Shown: positions 34,596 through 46,368 of the stretch, in pieces | How positions within the stretch are numbered: the stretch's first letter is position 1 | How the letters are laid out: each line of letters begins with the position of its first letter | Source of the DNA: Lunularia cruciata | Taxonomy: Eukaryota > Streptophyta > Marchantiopsida > Lunulariales > Lunulariaceae | Direction: 5' to 3' | Assembly: GCA_948567375.1 (NCBI GenBank) | Contig: OX419757.1 | Location: forward strand, 47,985,665 to 48,049,664 | DNA: 64,000 nt | Notes under the pieces: generated by a model | The model's database searches: none | The model's input: only the letters and a program-made list of their open reading frames with translations | What the model was told of the DNA's origin: nothing | Program-made: the position numbers and the translations under genes

Positions 34596-36727
34596 GTACA
34601 TCTTCAACTTGTCTTTGTACTCAACAACAAGCATCTTCTTCTCCTCCACATATTGAGAACTTTATAGCTTAGCACTTCTTACCAAGCCTCTCAATCTTTC
34701 TTCCTCTTGGTTTTAGATTGACAACTCTCTCTACCATGCTTGATCCTTTCCTGCAGCACTCTTCTTTAGGCTCTCTAACTCTTGCTCCATCACCGCTTTC
34801 ACATGAATACTCTCAATGCAAGCTTCATTGACCTTCTCTTTCATCTTTGTCAGCAATGTTGTCTACTCTTTCAACTCTTTGACTTGATGATGCATCTCTT
34901 TTCCCCTCTTCTTGAACTCTCTTGCAAATTCTGTAACGTCTTCTTCTTCAAGATTGCATCCATCCAAAGCTCCTCAACTTCTTCTTCTCTTTGGGTTACA
35001 CTTTCTTGCAGTCTCTTCACTTCATCTAGCAGATACTTCACCACCTGCAACTCATTCTTCACCTTCATACAATCTTGCAGGATGACCTCATGCTGCACCT
35101 TCAACAGCTCCAACAATGGAATCACGATCTGTGTTAAATATTGTACTCTCCCAAAGCTCTCTTCATCTTTAGCTCCATTTTCATACTTGATTTCTTCCAC
35201 CGGCGCCTTCTCCCAAAGTCTTGATCTTTGTACTTTCAATGGTATTGCTTCCAAGCTTCCTTCTTCCTTATGGCTGAACTTGGTCCTGCAAGATCTTCCA
35301 TTGTTGATTTCTTGTCTTTGCTTCCCTTCTGGTCTCCCTTCTTTGGCTCTGCATCCATCTCCTCCATGGCCAATTCTAAACAAGGATTATCTCATCCCTC
35401 CATACGGTCAATCACCGCATGGAATGCTTCATCTTTTTCCACTTTAGCCGATTGTTGAACTTCCTCTTCACCATCACTCTCACTTCCAAATTCCTCACTT
35501 TGTAGTGTGAGCTCCACTTCTTCGGAGCCTCCTCCTCTAGACTTTGTCTCTCCTTCAGACTTTGTTTCCAAAGTCTCCTCCTTCACCACCTTCTTACCTC
35601 ACAAAGTAAGTCTTTGGGTCTTCCGTTATGGCTGAGGCAACCCTACATCTTTGGGTTTAGTCTGCTTCTTTGTCTTTTGGACTTCTTCCTTCCACCCACT
35701 CTCTCTGTCCTATTTTGGTAAAGTGATCATCATTGGCTTATAGGTGTGACATGTAGTGCTGCTCCTCTTCATCCGCTTCTTGTCGTAGATCAGGATGGAA
35801 ATGTGACACAATGCAATGCCTCTCCTCTGCTGTTAGCAAATTTAATCCAAAGTAGAAGTGTGCTACAAACGGTGCAAAGTAATGTGGAGGAAAATTGGTT
35901 CTCCAATTGACGATCATCTACCTTGTTCTTTGGTGGAAGCACTTCACCCAGTTCACGTTCACTCCTACAAACATCTGGTGGAAGAAGACTACATGTTGCA
36001 TGTTCATGTATGTTGTTTTTTTGGGTTTGAACATGGCTATTATCACTCCTACAATGCTTCACTTAATTGGGTCCCAATAGGACTCCACTTTGTAACCATT
36101 GGTAGTACGTGGGGCAAAGAACAAATTTCTGATTTCCGTAGTCTCCTCTACAGCATCACACTTCCGATAGAAGGGGTACTTAATTGCCTTTCTTGCTTCC
36201 TTCCCCAATACTAACCTCTAATCCAACTCAATCCATTGAGCCGGATTTCTTGTCTTCTCCTTGACTTCAGGGCCTTCCTCATAATTACTGGCAGCTATCT
36301 CCACCATGACTCTTGGGAAACTAAAATTCCAATTCCATGGTAGAAATGTAATCCAAAGTCTATTCAAGACCTTGATCCTTGCTATGACATCTAACCTCCG
36401 AATTGCAAAACTCCTCATTGAGAGTGCATTTTTAGCCTTCTTTGCCATGATTTGCTCTCTAGTTCTTTGGCACTAAAAAACTATCCTCTCTCCTGGACGG
36501 GACACTCTAAACCCTTTTGGACTTCGGAAAATTTCACTCTCAATTGGCTTCTTGATGCACATTATTATAGGACTACTACTCAAAGGACCAAGATATCTAT
36601 TTGACATATTCGATTCCCCCCTACGCAATCACAATTTTTTATTACCTCAAAGTGCAATCATTCTTTAGTCAATTTCAAAATGGACTCCCACTTCTTCTAC
36701 GTCTTGGTTTCCTATCACTGTCAAAGT
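34596..36727 (-). repeat. Y 5' LTR, segment 2 (continuation after E2)
   Basis: It resumes 'gtacatcttcaact' where segment 1 stopped and parallels 7855-9990 of the 3' LTR to about 36727. The first 330 bp or so of the LTR (including the TGTGG end) are absent and unrelated sequence follows. Confidence 0.85.
34871..36448 (-). pseudogene. LTR-encoded ORF, decayed copy in Y 5' LTR
   Basis: Minus-strand frames 36448-36218 ('MAKKAKNALSMRSFAIRRLD'), 36062-35790, 35589-35392 (acidic) and 35383-34871 (170 codons, coiled coil) follow the order of the solo-LTR ORF. Phases differ, so frameshifts are present. The C-terminal end lies on the far side of E2 (23681-23445). The same strand and order are kept in all three copies. 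Confidence 0.68.
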
Positions 36728-37816
36728 ATATTCTTGTGTATTGTAGATAGATATTGTTTAGCTTCTTCTCAATATATTTTAATCCTTGTGTATCAAGCCT
36801 TCTCTTGTGCATTTAACTTTCCAATTCTAAGCTAATTTATATGATGCCATGTAATGAGCCTACTTCTTGGTTAATCTCTCTCCACTCATTGATTCAAGAA
36901 AGCCTCTTCCAAACTTTAGAAGGTATGTGGCCATGCAGTTGAAGGTGGTGCTCTTTTGCATAGGCATCTAACATGTACTTTCATGGATCTACTTGAAATG
37001 GTTTGGGTCTTCAAGATAAGCAATAAGTTGACTATGTTGATGTGATATCATTCTAAATCTATCATCATGTAACCCTAGAGAAGGATTCACAAATTGTGAT
37101 ATTGATGGCCCCGCGGACAATCTTTTTACCTACCTAGAAGGTCTTGAAGATAACACCAAGTTAAGAAGATCTTAGAATTTACATAGTGGTGGAACAATAG
37201 GAGAAGTAGCTCTGGTTGAATCTAAAGTGCTTATAGATTCTCCTACAAGGGTCATAGATTGAGAAAGAGTTGTAGATGGAGAAAGAGGTGACAAGAGGTT
37301 GCCTTCAAAGAGTACTTCAACATAGGTTGCAAGGCACAGAGTTTGAGAATCAATGATAGTGCTAACTACTTCACTACAATCACCGTGAGGTGGCTACATA
37401 TAACTCGTTGACAATTCTAATGCTAAAAGAGATTGAAGCTTTCATGAAATGCTATTCTTGGAAAACACTTCTCCTAGAGTGTCAAGAGATTCAAGAGAGT
37501 GAGAGTTTAGGATTTTAAGAAAATTTCTAAAGGGGGTCGTTGTGCATTCCATGATATTCATATCTATTGCACTACATTGCATCCAAGGCCTGATATCCCA
37601 AATTTGCAAATGCACCAAATTATAAATGTGGCCACTCAATATTAACTCCCTATACTCTTGACGCCACATGCACCACATTCAATGGAGTGCCTTAATTCTA
37701 ACCAATTTATAATCCTCCACTTTCCCTCATTTTTGCCTATCCCATCATCCCTCTCTCATCATCTCTCTTGCTCATTCTATTTCTCTCCTTTCAACCCATG
37801 GTGCCTCTATCCCCTC
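36728..37816. other. Anonymous AT-rich DNA between Y and W
   Basis: No repeat partner in the window. The longest frame (37442-37678, minus, 78 codons) is unrecognised. The sequence just left of 37817 is CT-rich. Confidence 0.5.
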
Positions 37817-38257
37817 TGTCACGCCATTTGTAGTGTTGCATCTAAATTGCTTGGACATTGGAGTTCCATTGTTAGTAGTTAGAGGCATTTTGGCAATTAC
37901 TTATAGACTACTTTTTGACAATCAGATTTTGTGTTTGGGGACTTACTTCATGGTGGGGCCTACTGTCACTTGCACCGTCCGTGCCATTGGGTGTGTCGTC
38001 AATGGGACCAATGGGATGAGACCTAGGTCAAAATCAAGAGTATACCCTAGAAGTGCAGCTCCAAAGAGCTCACTTCTCTAATGTTGAGCCTTCGAGTTCT
38101 TGGCTAGAGTGGACAAAAAGCCGATAAGCGTCACCATGAGTCTCTTAGCTAGAGTGGGTGTGGCTTGACTGAAATTGGTGCCCAATTGTTGGCAAGTTAT
38201 TGAGGATCAGATCAAGTATTGATCTGAGTTTGATTGATTTGAGTTGTAAACGATTTG
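37817..38257 (+). repeat. W 5' LTR plus start of leader
   Basis: It aligns with 48586-49058. The site TGGTGCCCAATTGTTGGCA (38176-38194) resembles a tRNA-Asp primer-binding site, so the LTR proper probably ends near 38175 (about 355 bp) and the rest is leader. Confidence 0.7.
38176..38194 (+). promoter_or_regulatory. Primer-binding site candidate of W
   Basis: TGGTGCCCAATTGTTGGCA, tRNA-Asp-like with mismatches. Confidence 0.55.
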
Positions 38258-39240
38258 ATTACATTAGAGAAGTGAGTCAGGGAAATTTGGTGTAGGAACT
38301 GCAAGTGTTGGTGTATCTCCAAGCTCAATAGATTGTGGTGTCTCGATCAAGTAGTTCAAATTTCCCTAAGAGAGTATGTGTGCAAAAGTGCTAGCAAAAT
38401 TTAGAGCCAGTGAAGAAGCAATTTTCAAGCGGTAGTTGTGATTTTGAGCTCAAGACCAATTTGGTACGAGTTGAGCTTAGAAATTGAAATTGAAAGTGGA
38501 GTTGGGAGCAAATCCTTGCAAATTGAAGATTGGACAAAACCCATTTTTCCAATTTGGCTTGAGTGAAGAGTTAGATGAGGATTTAGTGGTCAGCCATTTT
38601 TAGGGATTTATGTCAGATTTTATGTCAAATTTCTGTCAAATTTTATGTCAAATTTTGTGAAGGAGTTACGTCAGATTTTGGCGAGAAGAACTTGAATCCG
38701 ATCCTCGGTGATCCTCGTAGCTCACGAAGTAGATAGGTACTCCAATTATGTCAAATGCCAAATGGTGGCAGGGTCAATCATGTGTTGATTTATGAGATAG
38801 AGGATTGTTGTTTAGCATTATTGTGATTGGACCCCTCCATTCTTTGCTTCATGTTTGTGCACCGTGTTTGTGTGAGGTGCTCTCGACCAAGAGTGAGACT
38901 GGAGTGATGACCAATCAGACTATCTTTGTTTCTCTCCGGTGAGGCAGGAAGTGATAACCTACATACCGCAAGAATGCGTGTTGTGATGGCAGGTTACAGG
39001 TCGCCCTTGCCCCTAGTGGAGTTGTCTCAATTAGAGTTACATTAGGACAATGTTTTGTTAGTTTTGGCACTAGGTGGTGCTTGGTTGGTGTTGGCACTTG
39101 GTGGTGTTTGGTTGGTGTTGGCACTTGTTGTTGCAATTGCGGTTACTTTGTCACGATGGAGTTCTTTGGGGATTCTTGAGGAGTCAGCTCAGCACTACGT
39201 AGTGGGTTTACTTGGAGTGGTGCTTGATATTAGCCTCTAT
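38258..39240 (+). other. W leader / gag-proximal remnant
   Basis: No gag motif is recognisable. It contains repeated 'tatgtcaaattt' units (38610-38660) and two to three copies of a 27-bp unit 'ttggcacttggtggtgtttg' (39061-39130). It ends abruptly at the E3 LTR. Confidence 0.55.
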
Positions 39241-39926
39241 TATAACACCCATTTGTGCATGTGTGTGGTATTATGATATTTGGTATTACAAGTACTTGAG
39301 AGATATTATTTATATAGAGATACAGGATGGTTCTACATTAGTCATGATAAGCTAAAGTTAGTCATAACTAAGATAGAGTGGACCTTACTTTAGAGGAAGT
39401 GGAAAAGATGAGCACCACTATTTTGGATTCTAGTGTGTTGACTTGGTATTATTCCTAGGTGTTTGGCTTTGAGGAAAGAGTTGAGAACTCTTGGGCCCGT
39501 AAGCCTTTTTGTTTTGGATTCTTCTACAATCCAAGGATAGCCCATGTGAAGGAATCCTTGACTTAGTGGTTGGGTCAAGATAAGATCACATGCTAGTGGA
39601 ATATGCCCATGTGAATGGATATTCCTTTCTACTTTCTGACGTTACTTGACATTTAGTCTAGTAACTTGAGTTACTGCAGTAATTAGTAACTTTGGTACGA
39701 AACCATTTTACAAGTATATAAACAAGGGGTGAGGAGGTACTCATAATCCTTTCATTTGCAACTATCTCTCTCTCATTGATTTCTCTAGTGAGCAATGACT
39801 TGAGTCTTGGAGTGTTAGCAATGGAGGAGTATGATGGAGTTGGGGTTCCTTGCCTTCTTAGTCCATGGTATGTTACCATAATAGCCACCAAAGGTTCATC
39901 TTGAGTGAGAGACAGGCCGGCTCACA
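39241..39926 (+). repeat. E3 5' LTR
   Basis: It starts TATAACACCC (TG changed to TA) and ends GGCTCACA. The TATA candidate AGTATATAAACAAGG is at about 39713-39727. Confidence 0.92.
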
Positions 39927-39928
39927 TT

Positions 39929-39949
39929 TTTGGTTCCATTGTCGGGACC
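39929..39949 (+). promoter_or_regulatory. Primer-binding site of E3
   Basis: TGGTTCCATTGTCGGGACC, just after the LTR. tRNA-Asp-like with mismatches. Same position as in E2. Confidence 0.65.
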
Positions 39950-41502
39950 TCTCTAGAAAGCAAGATAATATTATGTGTTCAATTCTACATTAGGCAAAAG
40001 GAAGCTATGAGAGTTCACTTGGAGAGAACATTAGGAGAGGAGAGGGCTGAACTTATGTTAGAGAACCAAGATCAATTTTTATACACTGTTATTCATTATG
40101 ATGTATTTGAAGTGATTTTGTATATCTTGTATACATGAGAGGATTTGGAGAGATTGTGTGAGGTGGATTGCAGATTTTGGGGATTAAAGTGATTTTGGAT
40201 AAAATCTCAAGTTTAAGATCTGAACTTGAAATTTCTACACAGGATATCTTGGGTTATCTTTCAGTTAGCACACTTGGAATTATTATGAGAGCTATTATGC
40301 ACATTGGGCTAGAATTGTTGAAAATTGATAGGGTAAATTGCTCCCGCAATTGCATGCTCTCTGGAAAATTGTATAGAGTCATTTATTCAATTTTTAGTGG
40401 ATTGTTTTGAAACTTTCCAAGACAATTAATTACATTATATTCTACTTGAAAACATAAAAATTAGAGAGAGATCATTCTTAAGGAGGGAGTTATGAGTTTT
40501 TGAAGTGAGGGGGCTGGTGTTTAGACCAAATCTGAAATATGTGTGCTGAATAGAAAGATGTTTAAGCCAAATAGCTCAATGAAAAGATCTGAAATTTTTC
40601 AATAAGAGATGACCTAGAGTTGTGATCAAGTGTGCAAAATTTCATAAGACTATCACATACTAGTTGAGAGATTTGAGTGAAATTGTGAGGAAGGGTCAAT
40701 TCTGCAGAGTAGAGATCTCATGCATGAAGAGTTTGAGAGCAACAAAAAGCATGTTTGAGTGTTCAGATTCATCTTGGGAACATGGAGGGTCATCAAGAGT
40801 AGAAATAGAGACAAGGCAAGGTTCCCAAAGGGTTTGAGGTGATTGTAGGGGTGGATTTGAGGAAAAGAGAGTTTACAATAGAATTTGAAGAGAGTGTTGA
40901 GAGGATCCAAAAACCTATGCCACTTAAAGGGAAAGAGTGAGTATAAGTGCTTTCTATGTGGAGAGAAGGGACATAAGTCAAGTTCATATCCATTGAACTT
41001 TGAGAGCAAGAGATTGAGGGAAAGGAGAGGCTAACTTGACTTGGGTTTGCATGTTGGACCTAACTTCACCAAGATTGGGAGGGAGAAGATCTAAGACCAA
41101 GGAGTTGTGTGAGGTTTGTGGAGTGGAAGGCCTTCCAAAAGGACATGATTGTAGTGGAGTAAAAGCACTTTTGGAGACTTTGGTGAGGGATCTTGGAAAG
41201 AGTCTTAGTATAGCCACAAAAATACTACCACCTTTATCAGGTAGTTCTCAAGATTAGTGATGGAGATAACCTTTCAACTTATGGATAAACTATCCATGAG
41301 AGTTAGATTAATATGCACTCTAGGATTTGATGTTGCTATATAGAAATCTTGGAGTAACTTGAATCTTTTGTCTTCCCTAGAGTGGATTATTCTCAGATGG
41401 TTTTATTCATGTATATACTCTATCAGTTATAGAGTAAGAGAAAGGAAAAGAGAAAAAGAATTAAAAAAATTTGAGAGAAAAGAAAGATAGTGAAGGGTTA
41501 AG
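39950..41502 (+). other. E3 untranslated leader
   Basis: About 1.55 kb, matched by the E2 leader in reverse complement. Small frames inside (for example 39905-40138, 41036-41257) have counterparts in E2, but they are short and no domain is recognised. Confidence 0.75.
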
Positions 41503-42838
41503 ATGAGGAAACCTCCGGTTTTCTTTGGCAAGGATGGAGAAGATGTGGAGTCCTTTGTGAGAGACTTCAAGAGAGCTTGCATAGGAAACAATGAGAGGAG
41601 GAAGAATGAATGGGCCTTATTATTGCCAGATTTCTTTGAGGATGCAGCACTTACATGGTATGAGTCTAAATACCAAAAGAGAGAGAGGAGAGATGGGCAT
41701 GAAGAGTCTTGGGAGAGTTTGACTTCAACACTCATTGAGAACTATCTCCCAAATGAGAGTTATGAGAAATTGATGAATGAGGTTACCTTTCTCAAACAAG
41801 GAGATGGAGAGAAAGTGAGAGTCTATGTGAAAAGAGTGGAAAAGTTAGAGTCTAGATTTTGCATAGTGTTGAGGAAGGGTGAGGATGATGTGGAGACTAC
41901 TATGATTCACATAGGGGCCATACTCACCAAGAATTTTGTGAGTGGGTTGAGACCAAAAATTAGAAGCAAGGTGAGATATGAGAAATCTTCTTCCAAGGTT
42001 GAAGCTATCAAGATTGCAATTCGTATGGAGGAGAGTTTGGAAGGGGATGAGAGTGATTTGGTGGTGAAGGAGGTTGTGCATCCTCCTCAAGGCTACAAGT
42101 ATGGTGGAACTTCTAATACTTTGGTGGCAAGGGTTGCACTACAAGTAGAACTTGCTCCAATTCTTGCACCTCTACCAAAAGATCCACTTCAAACCATCAC
42201 AAAACAACTTACAGATCTCAAAATCAATTTGGTGCAACTATGGGAGAAGAGAGAGGTGGATCAGAATGTAGGGAGAGGGCCTAGGAGTTATGGAAACTAT
42301 CCATATAGAGGAGGCCAACCAGCCCACAATTTCAATGATAGAAATTATTTTGGTTGTGGAGGAAGAGGCCATATCCAAAGGAATCGCCTAAATTCCACTT
42401 ACTATGGAGGAAGGGATTATGAAGGAGCCAATAGAAGGAAAGAGAGACGTAGTGAAATCCAAGTGGCTCCTAATCCAAACAAAGGTAAGGGGATAGCATC
42501 CATAGATGTGGTTGAGAGCAAGTTTGAGAAGGGAGAGTGCTCAAACTCCAAGGGTCTTAATTTGGAGCTTTTGGCACAAGAGAAGAAGAGAGCTCGTTTT
42601 GCAGAGGATGTTCACTCTTCTCAAGGATTTACTCCAAGCAAGGATACTCATATGTCTACTAGGAGCACTTGCACCTCAACACCATCAACAACAAAGACTC
42701 CAAGGAAGAAGTTGGGGATGGAGGACTTCTTGATTTCAAAGCAACAATGGAACTATAATGTGTTGGAGGATGTTGGTAGTCACAAAGCTAACATCACAGT
42801 GGGCCAATTGATTGCTTTTAACCCTACCTTGAGATAGG
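41503..42838 (+). pseudogene. E3 gag (444 codons, open)
   Basis: Starts 'MRKPPVFFGKDGEDVESFVR'. The capsid-like part contains 'EWALLLPDFFEDAALTWYES', 'TFLKQGDGEKVRVYV' and 'LTKNFVSGLRPKIRSKVRYE' (retrotransposon gag family pattern). The nucleocapsid motif reads 'FGCGGRGHIQRNR', in which the first and last Cys of a CX2CX4HX4C knuckle appear changed (to Phe/Tyr and Arg), so zinc binding is probably lost. The frame ends at TAG 42836-42838, and the protease follows in the same phase. Gag assembles the RNA-containing particle. Confidence 0.9.
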
Positions 42839-43498
42839 AGCTTAGAGGTGGTTTGATTTCTACAAGGAGCAAGAGGAAGAAGAAGTCAAAATCTCCAATA
42901 TCAATGGGGGTGATGAATGCCAAGCCAGCACCATGGGAGGCTTGTGAATTTGCCTCCAAGATTGATGTGAGAATGAATGGTCACAACATCAAGGATGCAC
43001 TTGTTGATGGAGCATCAGCAGTGAATGCCATGTCAGAAAGGTTGAAGAAGAAGTTGGGTATGATACCTTCAAGACCTTCAACATTTGTGGTGAGCATGGC
43101 AAACAAGCAACAAGTTCCACCAGTAGGGGTGATGGATAAAGTGGTAGGTTCACTTATGGGAGTTCAAAATCTCATGACTTTCCAAAGTCTTGAAGGGTTC
43201 AAACTATGACTTACTTCTTGGGAGGCCATGGTTGAGAGTAGCATGCACAACTGATCAATGGCACAAAGGGTATTTGAGGATTGGGCCATCAAACCACAAA
43301 GTCACAGTTCTTGTGACTAACACTACCAACACTTCACATTCAGATACACCATCTTTTGATTATTGGGAATCAGATTTTGAAAAAGGAGCTTCAAGTGTGG
43401 ACACAAGCATGGAAGAGGAGACTTCCATAGAGGAGGATGAATCTGAATTTGATCACATGTGTATCCTTTTTGTGCTATGGATTTTGCACCTAAGCTAG
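42839..43498 (+). pseudogene. E3 protease region
   Basis: The gag phase continues after TAG through 43209: 'WEACEFASKIDVRMNG', 'ALVDGASAVNAM' (active-site Asp; family consensus DGGS), 'PSTFVVSMANKQQV'. A frameshift near 43190-43209 moves to the next frame, which has 'YDLLLGRPWLRVA'. A further acidic linker follows to 43498, where another frameshift occurs. Confidence 0.85.
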
Positions 43499-45415
43499 AG
43501 GTTTTGAAGGACCCAGATAAATCACCAATGACACTTGAGGAGGTAGAGAGAAGGTTATCTACCCTCAAGTATGGTCCAAATGTTACCAAGGAGGAGAAGG
43601 TGAGATTTGAGGAGATTTTGCACAAGTTTATCCATTTGTTTGCTTTTAGTTACAAGGATTTGAAGGAAGTCACCTTGGAGGAGCACAAGATAGAGGTGGA
43701 GTCACATGCAAGACCAATCCGCCAAAAGCAACGTCGCATTAGCCTACCAATATCTTTGGTGGTGAAGGACAAGATTGATAAGCTCAAGGAGGATGGATTT
43801 ATCTTTGAGGCAAAGAATTCAGAATGGGTGTCTCCAATTGTCATGTGAAGAAAAAGAATGGCAAGCATTGGGTATGTGTGGATTACAAGAAGCTCAATGC
43901 TATTACCAAGAAGGACTACTACTTATTGCCATTCATTGATGAGATCTTGGAAGAGGTTGCAAGTCATGAGAGGTACAGTTTAGGAGATGTTTATAGTGGA
44001 TATAACCAAATCAAGATTGCACCAGAGCATCAACAACTCACCACGTTGGGAGAACTTACACTTTCAAGGTCATGCCTTTTGGGCTTTGCAATGCTCTAAC
44101 CACATTCCAACGGTTCATGAACAAGGTATTTGAACCTTTCATTGGAAAATTTGTGAGAGACTTCATTGATGACTTTTGTGTTTATGGGAGCAAGGGGGAG
44201 CACTTTGAGCACCTAATCAAGGTCTTGCAATGCTTGGATGAGGCAAATGCATCACTCAACCCAAAGAAGTGCATTTTTGGATGTCAAGAAGGTCTACTTT
44301 TGGGGCACATCATCTCCAAGGATGGAATAGTAGTTGATCCTAAGAAGGTGAGGAAAATCTCATACCTTCCATTCCCTTCAAGCTTGACAAAGTTATGCCA
44401 ATTCTTGGAGATGGTTGGGTACTATAGGAGGTTCATCTTCTCATTTTCCAACAAGGCTTATGCATTGACCATCTACATGAAGAAGGGTGTAGATAACATG
44501 GTGATTTTGGAGGACAAGGAGGCTCTCAAAGCTTTTGAGGAGCTCAAGCAATCCCTTGTTGTAGCTCTAATTTTTGCTAAACCTGATTGGTGTAAGCCTT
44601 TCATCCTATACATTGATGCTTCTAATGTAGCTATAGGATGCACTCTTAGTCAATTAAACCAACATGGGCATGATCATCCAATAGCTTATGCTAGTAGGCA
44701 GATGGTTTCAGCAGAAAAGAACTACTCTGTCACGGAGAGAGAAAGGTTGGCATTGATCTTTGGTCTCAAGAAGTTTAGACACTACTTGATTGGAGTGAAA
44801 GCCACCATTGTCACGGATCACAAGGCTTTGAAGTACATCTTCAACAAGCCTAATGTTGAAGGGAGACTAGCAAGGTGGATGATACTCTTGTCTAAGTATG
44901 ACTACACCATTGGGGACAGGCCAAGAAAGAAACATGCAAATGCTGATTTGTTATCTAGAGCCTATGATCTTGATGGAGATGAGCCAATGGATGATTCCTT
45001 CCCGGATGAGGAGCTCATGATAATCTCAATCACTCAAGAGGTTCCAATGGAGTACAAGGAGATTGTGGATTTTGTGACAAGAGGTTACTATCCAGAAGGG
45101 ATGCATGTTAGGGAGAGGAAAGCCCTTGCAGCAAGATCTAGACCTTACACAATGGTGGAGGATAGTTTTTTTCACCAAGGAGCAGATTGTCTACTTCAAA
45201 GAGCAGTGGGTAAGGAAGAGTCTATCCTACTTATAAAGGAGTTTCATGAAGGTTTAATGTATGGAGGACACTTTGTACGAAAGGTGACTGCTTTCAAGAT
45301 TCTAGATGCAGGTTACCATTGGAGAGGGATTTTCAAGGATTGTCTTGATTATTGCAAAACTTGTCAAACTTTGTCAAGCTTTTGCAAGAAAGTCTACATC
45401 CACTCCACCACTTAG
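43459..45415 (+). pseudogene. E3 reverse transcriptase and RNase H
   Basis: Three phases are used. 43459-43848 covers the N-terminal fingers ('RPIRQKQRRISLPISLVVKD', 'NSEWVSPIV'). 43824-44099 has 'WVCVDYKKLNAITKKDYYLL' and 'YSGYNQIKI'. 44072-45415 (447 codons) has 'FGLCNALTTFQRFMNKVF', the active-site 'FIDD', 'GHIISKDGIVVDPKKV', then RNase H 'FILYIDASNVAIGCTLSQ', 'IVTDHKALKYIF' and 'HANADLLSRA', and the start of the integrase zinc region ('HEGLMYGGHF...AGYHWRGIFKDCLDYCKTCQ'). A short deletion at about 44045 removes the 'TTPWGTYTF' strand. Catalytic Asp residues remain. Confidence 0.92.
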
Positions 45416-46320
45416 ATCAATTCCATTGCTAGGACCTTTTGAGAAGTGGGGAATTGATTTTGTAGGGTCTTCTCAATAGAACCCCAAGGAAAAATTGGTA
45501 CATTATGGTAGTTACTGATTACCTTACCAAGTGGGTTGAGGCTAGACCATTGAGGGACAAGAATGAAGATGAAGTTGGTAGATTTCTTTATGAACGCATT
45601 ATCACTAGATTTGGATGCCCTTTGGACTTGGTTTTTGATAGAGGAGTAGAGTTTATAGGAAGCATTACTACAGCCATGCTACGTCATTTCTCTATCACAC
45701 ATAGAGGAGCTACATCCTATAAGCCAAATTCCAATGGCTTGGCAGGGAGAACCAATCAGACCTTGTGCATGATGTTGGCCAAAGATGCAGAAATGGAGGG
45801 AGCTAAACATCATTGGGACAAGAGGATTCATGCAGTTTTGTAGGAGTATAGGACAACCATGAAGACTTCCACCAGATATTCTCCATTTCAATTGGTATAT
45901 GGTATTGAGTCTACTCTACCTATTCACTTTGATCTTCCTACCTTCCAAAGCATTCATAAGAGATTGAAGAAAGCACAAGGAGGTGATGCAAAGAAGTCAA
46001 GGAAGGAACAACTCATGGAGTTGGAAGAGGTAAGAGCAGTTTCTATGGTTTGAGTGGAGCAAGCCCAAAGGAAAAAAAAGGAGAGCCATGACAAGAGGCA
46101 AGGCAAGAAGAAGGTGGAGCCTTTCAAAGAAGGTGATTGGGTAATGTTGTTTGATTCTATTTGATTCAAGAGAATGCAAAAGAAGTTTTTGCCTAAGTAC
46201 TTTGGACCTTTCATAGTGGAGAAGGTGTGGGGCAATTACACCTATGATCTCAAGGAGTTGGGAAGAAGACACTTTGATAGGATTAACTATGATAAGTTGA
46301 AGATATATCATAGAAGGTAG
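45416..46320 (+). pseudogene. E3 integrase
   Basis: 'EKWGIDFVG' (first catalytic Asp) is followed by a frameshift. 45505-45843 then has 'MVVTDYLTKWVEARPL', 'LVFDRGVEFIGS' (second Asp kept) and 'YKPNSNGLAGRTNQTL'. A TAG replaces the Trp codon at 45841 ('HAVL*EY'; E1 has HAVLWEY). Further stops occur near 46054 and 46163. The C-terminal 'RRHFDRINYDKLK' ends at 46320, 48 bases before the 3' LTR. It cannot be functional as read. Confidence 0.9.
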
Positions 46321-46352
46321 AGAGACCTTCACTTTGAGGACAAAAAGAAAAC

Positions 46353-46368
46353 TTAATTTGGGGGTAAA
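46353..46368 (+). promoter_or_regulatory. Polypurine tract of E3
   Basis: TTAATTTGGGGGTAAA abuts TGTAACACCC at 46369. E1 and E2 have GGGGGTAAA and GAGGGTAAA at the same place. Confidence 0.75.

Larger units (their letters stand above)
6514..36727 (-). mobile_element. Ty3/gypsy retrotransposon Y with about 3.77-kb ORF-bearing LTRs (nested host of Z and E2)
   Basis: On the minus strand the order is: 5' LTR (36727-34596 continuing at 23754-22395), a primer-binding-like site, gag, protease, reverse transcriptase, RNase H, integrase, a polypurine tract, and a 3' LTR (10269-6514). Z interrupts the gag-pol interval (target duplication GCTAG) and E2 interrupts the 5' LTR (GTAC). The LTR limits rest on three facts: the two copies align, a 12-base purine tract abuts the 3' LTR, and a tRNA-Asp-like site follows the 5' LTR. 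The 5' LTR start (about 330 bp) is missing, so no outer target duplication can be seen. The lack of a chromodomain and the RT sequence suggest the Athila/Tat side of Ty3/gypsy (inference). Confidence 0.82.

Noticed and set aside
37817..38257. Exact end of the W LTR
   Set aside because: Similarity between the copies runs past the primer-like site, so a CA end could not be fixed and no precise LTR length is claimed.
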